64,000 bases of DNA from Fistulifera solaris (Eukaryota; Bacillariophyta; Bacillariophyceae; Naviculales; Stauroneidaceae): contig AP026125.1 in assembly GCA_030295235.1 (NCBI GenBank), forward strand, positions 1,426,001 to 1,490,000, written 5' to 3'. Below, in pieces: positions 45,801 to 56,300 of the stretch. The notes beneath the pieces were generated by a model. The model was not told the DNA's origin, did not search any database, and saw nothing but the letters and a program-made list of their open reading frames with translations. The position numbers and the translations under genes were made by a program. The number at the start of each line of letters is the position of its first letter. Position 1 is the first letter of the stretch.

Positions 45801-46371
45801 TATTTGGGTCGAAGTCTTTCAAGTATTGAAAGGCAGTCAAGATCGATAATATTGAGGATTTGAAAATTATCTGGCACAGCAGCAACAGCCGACCCCAGAA
45901 ACAAACGAGCAACAAGTGCCGAAATGACTGGACATCCATTTTCCGACGTATAAGGATTTCCGTCCTTTCCCAAAAAGGGCGGATTTAATTTTCGGCCTTG
46001 AAATGTATTGATGTGGACTTGTATAGGTCGAGAGTCCTCAGCGACCCTTTGGGACTCGGCTCTAAAAATGACAAGAAACAACCACACCGTGAGCGTAGCG
46101 GCACAGAATATCTTCGACGTTCCCGTAACTTACTCTTTTGTATCATTCTTGGCGTGCCCGGTCCGTTTCGTTCTGTTAGCCTTTTTCCAGAAGGGCCGCT
46201 TTTCAATTGTGACGATGCGGGCTCGAAATCGAGTACACGCTTGATTGAATTGAGCCCCGTGTCCTCAAGATCAAACCAGAGTGGTCCCCTTGAGGACATT
46301 CCGGTCGCTGTGTCATTCTCTTCAGCACAAATATTCTCGGAGAATGCGAAAGGTTGCTTCAGCGAGTCCAT
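42833..46371 (-). CDS. Composite protein: predicted Cys-His-Asp domain plus HNH-nuclease and zinc-finger module (disrupted)
   Basis: Exon 1 46371-46134, intron 46133-46060, exon 2 46059-45156, intron 45155-45093, exon 3 from 45092; splice sites and phases agree. Exon 2 holds NGCPVISALVA, IGDHVFCVLK, FDFVDSHQ and TKCATRTRC, all shared with the neighbouring gene at 46432-48370 and consistent with a Cys-His-Asp hydrolase. Exon 3 has an Asp/Glu-rich linker. Further 3', near 43890-43790, is an HNH-like block: GQTCDHADIDRTNNSCGNLL, then HQANNQKKDR. Near 43190-43080 is a zinc-finger-like CSKCFEAKDLDKFYDAW ... KCNDC, interrupted by an in-frame TAG at 43118-43120. Frames between 44600 and 43890 are broken and exon limits there are unsure. 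The two parts could be separate genes. Confidence 0.5.
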
Positions 46372-46431
46372 TGTAACCGGATGCTGGAAAGCCGAGCCGG
46401 CATCTGCGTGTTGTCGAGTTGCAGGCTTTGA

Positions 46432-48370
46432 TTAAGGGAGTAAAAAAGTAAGCTTCTGGTTTGTACTGCAAGAGGCAACTGGAAATTTCGAGCTACTTAC
46501 CGAGATTTCGTTCGCAACTCCCTCCTCCGGTTCATAGACGTAGCCCAGAAACATCTCTCCTGCGCAGCCATACGTCTCCAAAATGTAGGACTCCAGAGCC
46601 TTCTGTTCTTTGAAAAGAGTACGCGTGGCGCATGAATAACGATATTTCTCAATGTTTAAAGAATCGACAAGATGGAAATCGACGTCACCATCGCCAATGT
46701 GATGCTTCAAAATGCAGACAGAATGACCGCTGATGAGCAGTGTGGCCGCTGCATTGTTGCGCGTATTCGCAAGTGCACTCAAAAATTCCCCTAGCGCTTT
46801 AGAATCATCAGCAGGTCCTCCATACGCCGGATAATCCTCGCCTCTTTCAACCGCTTTCACTTTGCCTTCGCCTAATTGCCCGAGTATGTAATTATTAACG
46901 TCCATGGCCTCTAGATAATCACCGTAACTGAGATTCGACATATCCCGAAGAAACTTGAGCAATGGAACACATTCCTCATCAATAATTTCAATGAGCCTGG
47001 CTTCAGAGGGCACGGGATCTGTGGATGCATCAGCGCTCTCTACTTTCAGAAAATCAAGTGCGACGAGTGCCGAAATGACTGTACAACCGTTCAACGACGT
47101 ATAGGGGCTTCCATTGTTATTTAAAATGGGATTCCGGTAACGATCCTTGACCGGCTGTAGAAGTTTTCGTCCTTGAACGGTATGGATGAAGAATACTTGA
47201 CTTGACCGAGAAGACCCGGTGCCTCCCATTAGTCGCGCTGACAAATGCAGTGTCGAGTCCTTTCGAATGTTATAGTCACGCAAAGTACGACCATCCTCGA
47301 GCACTTTAGTGGAAAAGCTCAAACATTGTGCATCAGGAGGAATACCTTCCTTCTCCTGAATCAACGACTTGATTTTGCTTATCGAGTAAAGAGCGTCGGC
47401 GTCCAGGACAAGAGTCTTTCCCGCAAGACCCTTCATAAAGATTTGCAAACAGGGGGCGTTGGGTGCAGGCGTTTGCTCAGCGTTACTCGGAACGGGTTTC
47501 GACGGATAAAATCGAGCGTTTCGAAGACGAATTGGAAACGAACGATGAACCAAACCACGATATGACAAAAATCGACGACTTCGGTGCTTCTGCTGTTTCT
47601 TTTCCCAACGTTCACGGGCACGACGAGCACGTCTAGGCGACAAATCGTCGACAGCAAGTCTGTAAAATAACAAAAAAGCAGAATTTACAGTGAGTGCAGA
47701 TGCTCGCTCTTTTGTAAAGCAATTGTGGCTACTTACGGCATTGCTACTTCCGGAGTTCTCCAAGGCCCCGGTGGCTCACGGTTCTTCCAAAAGAGTCCCT
47801 TCTTTTGTAGTAATTCTTCTTCCTCTTGTAGTTCTTCTTCTTCTTCGACTTCTTCTTCTTGTTCTTCTTTTTCTTCCGGCTCTTCTTCTTTTGCGGAAAG
47901 TGCGTATGAGAAGAAGAGGTCGCACCAACTGGGACAGGGGTCGTGGTGGTTCGTTCAGCAGCGAGGAAACCAAACACCGTCGAGAAATTTAAAGCAACAA
48001 AGGCGAAATTCTTTACTATCGACCAAGAATTTACAGCTCCAACGACGAGCTGCCGTAGACTAGTCATTCGAGCCCAAATTCCAAAGAGAAAAGCTGCCCA
48101 GTCGCTCTTCTTCGGGTCGCGGTTGAACGGGGTATCTTTCTTGTCACACAGTAGATGCTGCCCTTTTTCAAAAGACATGAAACTATCCACCGGTTCATCT
48201 TGAGCATCATCATCTTCAAGACAAGCAAACCGGTTGTTATGAACAACGACAAAAGAGAGTTTTTTGTTTCCGGCAGTAAAAGAACTGCTTTTTCCCGAGT
48301 CGAAAATAAAGCCATTCGAATCCAGGCCAGGCGGGTCTACGATCAAATTGCGATGTCGTTCCGACTTCAT
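46432..48370 (-). CDS. Ubiquitin-like domain fused to a predicted Cys-His-Asp (protease-like) domain
   Basis: An intron at 47736-47660 (GTAAGT...TACAG) joins an acidic exon (ending [12 protein letters not shown]) to [10 protein letters not shown]. The protein then shows a clear ubiquitin fold: [58 protein letters not shown], ending SARLMGGTG, with GG where ubiquitin is processed. About 240 residues follow with [34 protein letters not shown] and SCATRTLF, aligned to the paralogue at 45156-46059. Upstream of 47740 the gene probably extends to ATG 48370 ([15 protein letters not shown]), but a GAA/AAG-rich stretch at 47820-47900 leaves the frame uncertain. A GTAAGT just after EIS at about 46497 may be another donor. 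A self-cleaving or deubiquitinase-like role is only a guess. Confidence 0.6.
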
Positions 48371-49380
48371 AGCTTCTTTCGATTCGAGGGAAAGCTTTTG
48401 TGTGATAATGAGACAAGACGAGACCGCGTTGTGCCGTTTGCGGCTCCGTTTGCGGCTGGTCGGAAAAAGATCATGATGTTTTCCACAGTTCGAGGAATTG
48501 ACGAGGAATGCATTTTGTATAAAAGGAAAAAGTAAGTTCTATGGAACGAACTGTGCTCGATCGTCTGCTTACGGGATACGGGACCAACCGACCATCGACA
48601 ACGCCACAATGTGACGCACTAATAGGTTTTCGAATTCATAGTGACTTAACTCAAAAGTCCAACTTGCGACATACAGGCGACGATTGCAAAGACCAAACTC
48701 TTCCACAACTGATTGCCCGATGGACAAACGATAGTCACCACTTAACACCACAGCCATGCAGTGCAAAATACGCTGGGTCAATATGATTGTCAATAAAGAC
48801 CGACAACATCTCGACGTGACGATTTTGTGGCTCTCCAAGACCGATTTCATTTGGCCTCTTTTCAATAATCCGAGAGGGTTCCCTCTAATTTCGTTGCAAG
48901 ATATCAACAACCCTCGCTATCAGCGAATGGGAGAGAGACATATTTGGTGAGTTGTTAAAAGCGTGGCGGAGAACCAAGGAGAATTTTCCAAATTTCCGGC
49001 CTTTGTCATCCATGTTAGCCCGGCTTCGTCGCTTTATGTTCGCTCTGCGCTGGCTCCGTAAAGCCTTTGTAAGAAAGCATCATTTCGACAGAAATTAAAA
49101 GGAGAAGCGACGCCCGAAGGTAAATGAATGGTTGTTGTGATGTTGTGATGCAAAAAGATGTGACGAAACTTCCACGTTCTTCGAGGTGTGAGGGATAGGA
49201 GTGCGTCGAGCTTTTCGGTATGTCGAGGTTGGTGTGCGGACGGCGGACGAACGAGGAGGGGGATGCGGGATCGGATCGGATCCGGGATGGCTTACAAAGT
49301 ACTCCGTAATAAGCAACGCGAGATGAAAAACCCTAATCGAAAAGATCTTTCCCGACAACTACGAGCAGCAGAAATAATGG
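48371..49380. other. Intergenic region, no assigned gene
   Basis: About 1 kb. Short frames occur on both strands (for example plus 48756-48950) but none has a recognised domain. TACTCCGTA occurs at about 49300. Confidence 0.35.
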
Positions 49381-49529
49381 AAAATTTTACTACGGTATGC
49401 TATACAAAGCTCTTGTATGTTGACCGTAGTATTACTGTATCCGGAACTAAGATTTAAGGAATTTCTCCACTCCAGCAAGCAGCAAATACAAGTAAAGCAG
49501 CAAAAGCAGAAGCGATGGAAAAATAACCA

Positions 49530-49950
49530 CACGCCCACATTTTCTGGACACGTAAAAATACCACACACCCACATTTTCTGGACACGTGAAAAGTAGTCTA
49601 CTTTCCCACATTTTCTGGACACGTAAAAATACCACACCCCCACATTTTCTGGACACGTAAAAATACCACTCGCCCACATTTTCTGGAGACGTGAAAAGTA
49701 ATCTACTTTCCCACATTTTCTGGAGACGTGAAAAACCACACCCCGACATATTCTGGTAACGTAAAAAACCACAATCCCATATTTTCTGGGAACGTGAAAA
49801 AACCACTCGCCTGCATTTTCTGGACACGTAAAAATACCACACCACAATATTTTCTGGAGACGTGAAATTACCACACCTACATATTTTCTGGACACTTGAA
49901 ACTCTTGCATGAAAAAAAACCTCCCAAATTTTCTGGAAATGTGAAATTAC
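49530..49950. repeat. Minisatellite of ~33-39-bp units with CCCACATTTTCTGGACACGT core
   Basis: About a dozen tandem units, each with (C/A)CCACATTTTCTGG followed by (A/G)(C/G)ACGT(A/G)AAAA, with variants TATTTTCTGG toward the end. It sits inside the LSM2 5' flank; the diverged duplicate of that flank at 41.8-42.1 kb lacks it, so it expanded in or was inserted into this copy. The TTTTCTGG core resembles half of the CCAGAAATTCTGG palindrome of the two satellites. Confidence 0.85.
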
Positions 49951-49980
49951 TACACACCCAATTTTTTCGGGACAGGAAAC

Positions 49981-50049
49981 GACGTTAAAATTCTGCCTCG
50001 CCGTAGGCGCTACGTAGAAATTTGTACTGAGAGGCAGAATTTTAACGTC
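49981..50049. repeat. Perfect 19-bp inverted repeat (hairpin or fold-back element)
   Basis: GACGTTAAAATTCTGCCTC at 49981-49999 is the exact reverse complement of the bases at 50031-50049, with a 31-nt spacer. The outer flanks (CAGGAAAC and its partner CGTTCCTA) extend the pairing imperfectly. It lies immediately after the minisatellite and about 170 bp before the LSM2 start. Confidence 0.85.
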
Positions 50050-50220
50050 CGTTCCTACGTGAAAAAATGAACGACCATGATGACCGCACCAGCAATGCAT
50101 TCTAAAAATTAAGTGCGCCCGCTGCTACGCCCGCTGCTGCTGCGTCCACTTTGCAATCAATTATTAAACACTCTCTCCCATCAAAACAATCTTTCCGGGC
50201 TTACCGATAGACTACTACAA

Positions 50221-50600
50221 ATGGTAAATTGAACATCGAGCTCATCACGGAACCCGTAACCGAAATAGAATCATCGCAATCTAACTTAATCCTTTTGCAG
50301 ATCTTCCTATCCTTCTTCAAAACGCTGGTGGGCAAAGAGGTGGCTGTGGAATTAAAAAATGATGTGGTAATGATGGGGACTCTTCACAGTGTAGACCAGT
50401 ATTTGAATGTCAAATTGTTAAACGTTCAAGTCGTTCAGCCAGAAAAATATCCGCAACTCACGGCGTTACAGAGTTGCTTTATTCGAGGAAGCGTCGTGCG
50501 GTATATCCAAATTCCACCGGAACACGTTGACACCGAATTGTTGCAAGACGCAGCGCGCAAAGAAAATGCACCCGCTTCTGCCAAAGCAGTGAAATCGTGA
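50221..50600 (+). CDS. LSM2: LSM2, U6 snRNA-associated Sm-like protein
   Basis: Exon 1 is only the ATG (50221-50223). The intron is 50224-50300 (GTAAAT...TTTTGCAG, 77 nt) and exon 2 is 50301-50600, giving 100 residues. The joined protein starts M-IFLSFFKTLVGKEVAVEL, exactly like other LSM2 proteins. Sm1 (KNDVVMMGTLHSVDQYLNVK) and Sm2 (CFIRGSVVRYIQIPPE) motifs are intact. LSM2 is part of the LSM2-8 ring on U6 snRNA and the LSM1-7 ring in mRNA decay. It ends 40 bp before the convergent ATG11 stop. Confidence 0.95.
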
Positions 50601-50639
50601 GCATAAACGACGTCGTTTAAACATATGGAATAAGTTATA

Positions 50640-53199
50640 TTATTGGGACGATTTAAGAACTTCTACAGTGAGGACCCAAAATTTAGTACCAACATGCAGC
50701 CCATAAGGATTCGCATCAGTCCCTATTTCTCCAGCAACAAGTTCTTCTTGGTAGATAATGCGGCCAAGAACAAAGTCGGGTGACCCCTTGATACAATCGG
50801 TCGACAGGTATCGATGCGGACAATTCGTATGAAACGCCAAATACATTCGCTTGCCCCCTGTTCCGCGACCGGTAGGCATGAATAGACCAACATCCCCTAT
50901 GCGGAAGCTGCTATGACTAATTTTGTCATTGAGGTTATTCGATGCCTCCAATTGATGCGTCGCTTTTTCCAAAAGAATTTTTGTCTTCTCTAGTTCTTTC
51001 CGAACAGCCACAACTTCCTCTCCAGCAACATCAGCAGCACCATCCTTAGCGCGTGCTTCTTCAATGTAGGCTCGAGGTGGCTTTGCGCCTAGGCGTTCTA
51101 ACGTTTGTCGCAAAATAAAGTTCTCGTAAGCAAGAGTCTTGGCTTCAGCTTCAATGGCAGTGTTTGAAGCAGGATCGAGAATAATCTCATCTCCACTTTG
51201 TTCATCCGCACTAACAATCAAGTGCTCCAGCTGTCGAGCTGGTTCTTGTCCTGCAGCTGCTGCACTTGTCATCATATTCGAACTTTGCTGTGGGTGCTGA
51301 CTCTCGGCGGTAAGTGTTGATGCACTGCCCCCTCCTTGCTCGGCAACAGTGGCGCTCTGATGCATCAAGGCATCTGCGGCTGAATCCGCAGCGGAAGACA
51401 TCCCAACGTTCGGCAGTGTGTCCAACTCCACTAGCGCCGGAAGCTGCGGCGTAAACAATGGAGGAGGTGTAGCCAAAGTAGGTACAAAAATGTCATAAAA
51501 CGCCGGCATTAAATGTCTCCCAGCACCCCTCAAAACTTTTCTCTCGCTCGGACCTCGTCATCTCTCATTGCCGCCACGCGATCCATCATCGCTGTTGCGG
51601 ACGCCATGACCGCCTGACCATAGGCTCGGCGACGGCGTAGCTCCAACAAGAAGACTCGATACGATTCGGGAAGTTCAGCAACATGTTCCAAGTGAACCAT
51701 ATTTTCGGCTTGCTGTACAAGCGCTTCACGAAGAACGCCAACGCTAGACAAAACCTTCTGTATCGACGACTGAGCCACACTGACTTCCCGCAGCCTGGCT
51801 TTCATACGTCTCATCATACGATTCTTTGCACCAGCCACACTCGCCATCAATTCTTTTAATTGTTCATCATCTTTCAGCATTTGCGAAACCAAATCCTTTG
51901 TCGAATTCGACATTTCGCGAAGAGGAGTAAAAACATTCTGTATCTCGTCATCGCTCTGAGAGTTCATAGCATGTGTTATCCTTTGAACAGCATCCCGGTG
52001 AGCAATTGTGAGCTTTTCTAGTCGCTGCGCTTGCGCTTCATTTATATTTTGGACTGCGTCTTCAACTTTTGACCAAAGGTTGTTGATTTCGTTTTCAGCA
52101 TCGTGATCTCTTTGTGCAATGTCTTCACGCGAAGAAGGAGAAGCAAGCTGATTGAATGTGATTTCAAGCTCTCCAAAGAGAGACAGGAGCCTCTGGTGAG
52201 AATGTAGGCATTGCGTAGCCCATGCTCGCTCACGTTCTACAGGAACCGTGTCAAGGAGGTTCTCCATGTTGCGCCCAGCAGCGCGTGCAATCGACACTAG
52301 TGATGGATGCAAAGGAATTGTAGCCAAGTTCGAAAGAATAGCATCAAAGCGCTGCAAAAGAGCTCCATGTGCGGATGTTTTTGCTTGAAAGTTTGCCGTA
52401 AATTCTGCACGTGTTCGTGCCGCCCCATGATAGTGATCTGAAAGATTCGAGACTGCGGCACGCAGAGACCTAGCCATAACCGCCTGCTCCTGCACGCATG
52501 TTCGACAAGCTGCCATACGAAGATCTGCACCGTCGGCTAGAACACGTCCTTGAGACATGTGAAGCATGAACTGTCGTTCAAAAGCAAACAGGGGAAGATG
52601 CAAAGGCGGCGCCCCGCTAGGATCAAGCGACAAAGGACTCGGACCAGGTGCTTCCGTTGGTAATGTCAAAGTAGTAGGTTCTAAATGACAAATGGGAGGG
52701 TCGGGTGCGTTTTCGGACAGATCAAGCTTCGAGAATAGAAAAAGGCGTTTCGCACCCGAACGCTCAGATCTCGTTAAAAGAGTTCGCGGTTTGGTGACAT
52801 CTTCCTGGATAGGGTCATCTTCCATATCCCCTAGACGCAATGCATTCAATATTTCCTCCGATTGTAAAGTTGTATTTTTGGGGACTTTGTACGGTGGTCC
52901 TAAGAGAAGAATTTGATTTTGTGGAGGGACAGCAGCGGCCAAATGACTGCGAAGATTTGTCACCCTGCAAAGCATGACGTTGTCAGAAGAAATCGATACA
53001 CAACGATAGCAATACTAGATGAATAGACTTCGGAATCAAAGAGAGATTTGAACAAAGCAACCACCAACAAAAGTCTTCCGCAGTCACAGAAAATGCTGAC
53101 TTACGTGAGTTCTGAAAGCAGCAGCTTTATCTTATAGGTCATCCCTGTACTCGCAGCGAGCACGCGTATCGTCACCGACTGCGAATGATTGCTTGCCAT
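50640..53199 (-). CDS. ATG11: ATG11/FIP200-like autophagy scaffold (one frame break)
   Basis: Exon 1 53199-53105 (MASNHSQSVTIRVLAAST...), intron 53104-52965, exon 2 52964-50640; about 805 residues. The N-terminus is a ubiquitin-like fold continuing over the splice into NQILLLGPPYKV, as in ATG11 and FIP200. The middle is a long coiled-coil region. The C-terminal ATG11 domain is clear: SFRIGDVGLFMPTGRGTGGK, YLAFHTNCPHRYL, FVLGRIIYQEE, NPYGLHVGTKFWVLTVEV. The frame changes at 51532-51535 (TTTT on the coding strand, one T short) between REKF and LRGAGRHLMPAF. It scaffolds the ATG1 kinase and selective-autophagy receptors. ATG4 lies 9 kb away. Confidence 0.82.
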
Positions 53200-53450
53200 G
53201 ATTATTTGTGCATTCTATTGAAAACAAGATTAGATGTCAAGGAGTAGGAACTGCATCAACGCCTCAAGAAGTCAAACATGTTTTTTTTCACTCTCCTGTC
53301 GAGCAGTCGAAATAGAACACGACAAAAACGAGGCGCGAGAGGACGAAGACCTATGCGAAGAGCGAAGAGCACAGTGAAGTTACCGCTACGACTTTTTACA
53401 ATTATAGTGATGTCGCTTTGCTTATTTACAAAACATGAATAAGCAGGCCT
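53200..53450. other. Divergent region between ATG11 and NTAQ1
   Basis: Contains the ATG11 promoter; no other feature seen before the solo repeat that begins at about 53456. Confidence 0.4.
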
Positions 53451-53455
53451 GCTCA

Positions 53456-53600
53456 TGACTGAAATGCATTCGTGGTCTCGTTGAACCTTCACTTTGGTCC
53501 ATAGTAAATACGGAGGACAACGTTTCGCAAGGCTCTTCGACGTAAAATATCTGCTGCAATTGATTTTTTTATTATGCCATTGCAAAAACCGTAGCGAGGA
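53456..53600. repeat. Solo diverged copy of the 224-bp array unit
   Basis: GACTGAAATGCATTCGTGGT, CACTTTGGTCCATAGTAAAT and GACAACGTTTCGCAAGGCTC followed by TTCGACGTAAA match the unit of the array at 19.9-21.1 kb in the same order, 33 kb away. It ends about 30 bp before the NTAQ1 start, so it may serve as that gene's promoter region. Confidence 0.85.
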
Positions 53601-53626
53601 GTCGTATTCAAACATAAATATTCTCG

Positions 53627-54274
53627 ATGTTTGTGTCGCGTCCCAATAAATTGCACCACCAACCCGCAGCACGAACCGCGGTTGAGGCGCCGTGTGACAA
53701 TGATCTTCGTGTACCTTATTTTTGCGAAGAAAACGTCTGGCGCCTTTGCTACCGCAAAATGCTTGAGCAGCCAGACAGTCACTTCTTTGCTGTGTTTATC
53801 TCCAATAGCAAGCAGTGCGTACCGATGTTTCATCAACATGCCGCTTCGAATCCTCGTAAGCCTTGCTGTTGGGACTATCATGTTATTTTACTTTGCGCAT
53901 CGCGGAACGGTGAAGTTTTTGTGCACGACATCGATAGTACCTTGCCGTACCCAACTCCGTTGCGAACCTATCTCGAACTTTCTTTTTTGCAAGATGAGAC
54001 CTCGCAGTTTGCTCCTTTGTTTCGAGTAATTCCTGGACAAGTCTACGTCCGAGAATTTGCCAGTGATCGGAGTCACATGTACAATGCCGAAACGGATAGC
54101 TGGAATGCCGCTCCGCCTACCTATGATTGCATCAATATGAGCCACGGCAGACAAAGTACTTTCAAACAGTTTAACGATTTTGCTCACGATAATGTGCGAA
54201 AGCAAGATCCCATTATTTACGGAGCCATTATTACGAAAAAAAGAATTGGAGGAGTATGTTTGCATTGGAGTTGA
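53627..54274 (+). CDS. NTAQ1: Protein N-terminal glutamine amidohydrolase
   Basis: 215 residues, single exon. Converts N-terminal Gln to Glu, the first step of one branch of the Arg/N-degron pathway. The catalytic Cys is in PYFCEENVWRLC, the His in CCWDYHVILLC and the Asp in EVFVHDIDSTLPYP. Later blocks (FRVIPGQVYVREFASDRSHM; PPTYDCI) match the family, and the length agrees with the usual 200-210 residues. The start ATG 53627 follows directly on a solo repeat. The homologue's terminal region is complete. Confidence 0.92.
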   Translation: MFVSRPNKLHHQPAARTAVEAPCDNDLRVPYFCEENVWRLCYRKMLEQPDSHFFAVFISNSKQCVPMFHQHAASNPRKPCCWDYHVILLCASRNGEVFVHDIDSTLPYPTPLRTYLELSFLQDETSQFAPLFRVIPGQVYVREFASDRSHMYNAETDSWNAAPPTYDCINMSHGRQSTFKQFNDFAHDNVRKQDPIIYGAIITKKRIGGVCLHWS

Positions 54275-54342
54275 AGACAAGAAATGATAGGTATTCGCGA
54301 CAATGATCTTTCTGTCATTTTCCGTTCAAAGTTTACGTTTGA

Positions 54343-55306
54343 CTATGTACACGCCATCTTAATTCCTGCTTTGGTGCTTAAATGGTTGGCAAGGACTTCG
54401 CATGCGACAGCCATGGAATGAGGATTTTCATTGTTGACAATCACATCCGCTTTGTATTTGGAGGGTTCGACGAACTGTAAATAGAATGTGAGAAACCGTC
54501 GGGTTGTTGCGACGTCCCTACTAGCTTTCAAGACGTACCATCTCGTGCATGGGACGAACCGTTTCATTGTATTGACGAAGAACATCATCGACTGTGCGTC
54601 CTCTTTCTCGTAAGTCTCTCGAAAGGCGACGAACTAATCGAATATCCGCCGCAGCATCCTGCAATTGTAAACAAAAGAATTAGTCGGTAATTCATACGAC
54701 TCGACATATCCTTTACTTCATGTAACGCACCACATAGACCATGACATCCAATTCTCGCCTTAGATTTTCATCGCTTAGAATAAGAATACCCTCGACCAGG
54801 ATGATTTTCTGCGGTGTCACACTCTGTGTTCCTTTGGCTCGCGTGTGTGACGCAAAATCCCATTGCGGTACATCCACAGCTTCGCCTCGCTTGAGACTTT
54901 GAATGTGTTCGATCAGTAGCGATGTTTCCAGCGAATCCGGATGATCAAAGTTGTTTTGAGCCCGGGCTGCGGGTGTTAGATGCGAAAGATCCCGATAGTA
55001 CGAGTCGTGGTGCAAATAGGATACATTCTCACTCTCGTCGAGTTTCTGGAAAAGACGATGGGCTAAGGTTGTCTAATGATGGCGAGAGGCAACATTGAAC
55101 TGTAAGAAACGCTCCTTCCTAAAAAGGAGTCTGACCCAAACTCTTAATCATACCTTGCCAGCACCTGTGCCTCCCGCGATGCCTTGATGTTTGCAAATGG
55201 TTGTTAGCAATTGAAAGTATTGTAAAGGAGGTGAGTAATAGGGACTGTGACGACTTTTTTCCGTGGATCATTCCATCGTACCAATGGTTACAACCGGAAT
55301 CGGCAT
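54343..55306 (-). CDS. Uridine kinase
   Basis: Five exons: 55306-55282, 55182-55154, 55072-54731, 54658-54539 and 54474-54343; all borders are GT...AG and the phases agree, giving 215 residues with no frame break. The start reads [26 protein letters not shown], so the P-loop [12 protein letters not shown] is assembled from three exons. Further motifs are [50 protein letters not shown] and [13 protein letters not shown]. It phosphorylates uridine and cytidine in pyrimidine salvage. The C-terminal UPRT domain found in longer homologues is absent. This is the most intron-rich gene of the window. Confidence 0.9.
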
Positions 55307-55498
55307 TTTCTGTAATAATCTTCTTCTTCTTCCTAAAAATACGTTTCCTGTAGCTTTCGTTTTGTAAGCTACGAAAGTGTAATCTGATTGCTTCGTTGCA
55401 AATTTGTTATTCTCATTGGCGTTGCTGCTCTGCTCGAGCTTTTATTTGGCTTTTTGTTGAGTGGAATGCGAGGCAGAATAAGGTCACGTTGCGTACGT

Positions 55499-56300
55499 GC
55501 CAGAAATTCTGGACCAGTGTATTACTCCGTATTTCTTATTTCATTCATACAGAAAATCTGGTCTGTTCCAGAAATTCTGGACTAGTGTATTTTTCATTCC
55601 TACAGAAAATCTGGTCTGGTCCAGAAATTCTGGACTAGTGTATTTTTCATTCATACAGAAAATCTGGGGTGGTCCAGAAATTCTGGACCAGTTGTATTTC
55701 ATTCATTTAGAAAATCTGGAGTGGTCCAAAAATTCTGGACTTGTTGCATTTCATTCATGCAGAAAATCTGTGCCGCTCCAGAAATTCTGGACCAGTTGTA
55801 TTTCATTCATACAGAAAATCTGGAGTGGTCCAGAAATTCTGGACCAGGTTTACCTGGTAGTTTCATTCATAGACAAATTCTGGAGAGGTTCAGAAATTCT
55901 GGACCAGTTGTAGTTTCATTCATAGAGAAATTCTGGGGAGGTCCACAGAAATTCTGGACCAGTTGTATTTCATTCATACAGAAAATCTGGGTTGCTCATT
56001 CTGGACCATTTGTATTTCTTTCATACAGAAAATCTGGGGCGGTCCAAAAATTTTGGACCAGTTGTATTTCATTTGTACAGAAAATCTTGGCCGCTCCAGA
56101 AATTCTGGACCAGTTGTGAGTTGTGAGTGTATTTCCAAGGGTATTTCATTCATACAGAAAATCTCTGCCGGTCCAGAAATAATTATGGACCAGTTGAATT
56201 TCATTCACACAGAAAATCTGGGCTGGTCCAGAAATACTGGACCAGATGTATTTCATTCATACAGAAAATCTGGGGCGTTCCAGAAATTCTGGACCTTGTA
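55499..56300. repeat. ~53-bp satellite with CCAGAAATTCTGGACCAG core
   Basis: About fifteen tandem units at roughly 53-bp spacing (55500, 55568, 55620, 55673, 55726, 55779, 55830 and on to 56279). Each has CCAGAAATTCTGGACCAG, a TTGTATTTCATTCATACAG block and AAAATCTGG. A unit near 55990 is truncated. The palindromic core is the same as in the 206-bp satellite 20 kb away although period and spacer differ. Open frames through it are repeat artefacts. Confidence 0.9.

Noticed and set aside
49359-50100. Minus-strand frames of 183 and 217 codons
   Set aside because: They run through the minisatellite and read as a degenerate repeat; they overlap the LSM2 upstream region.
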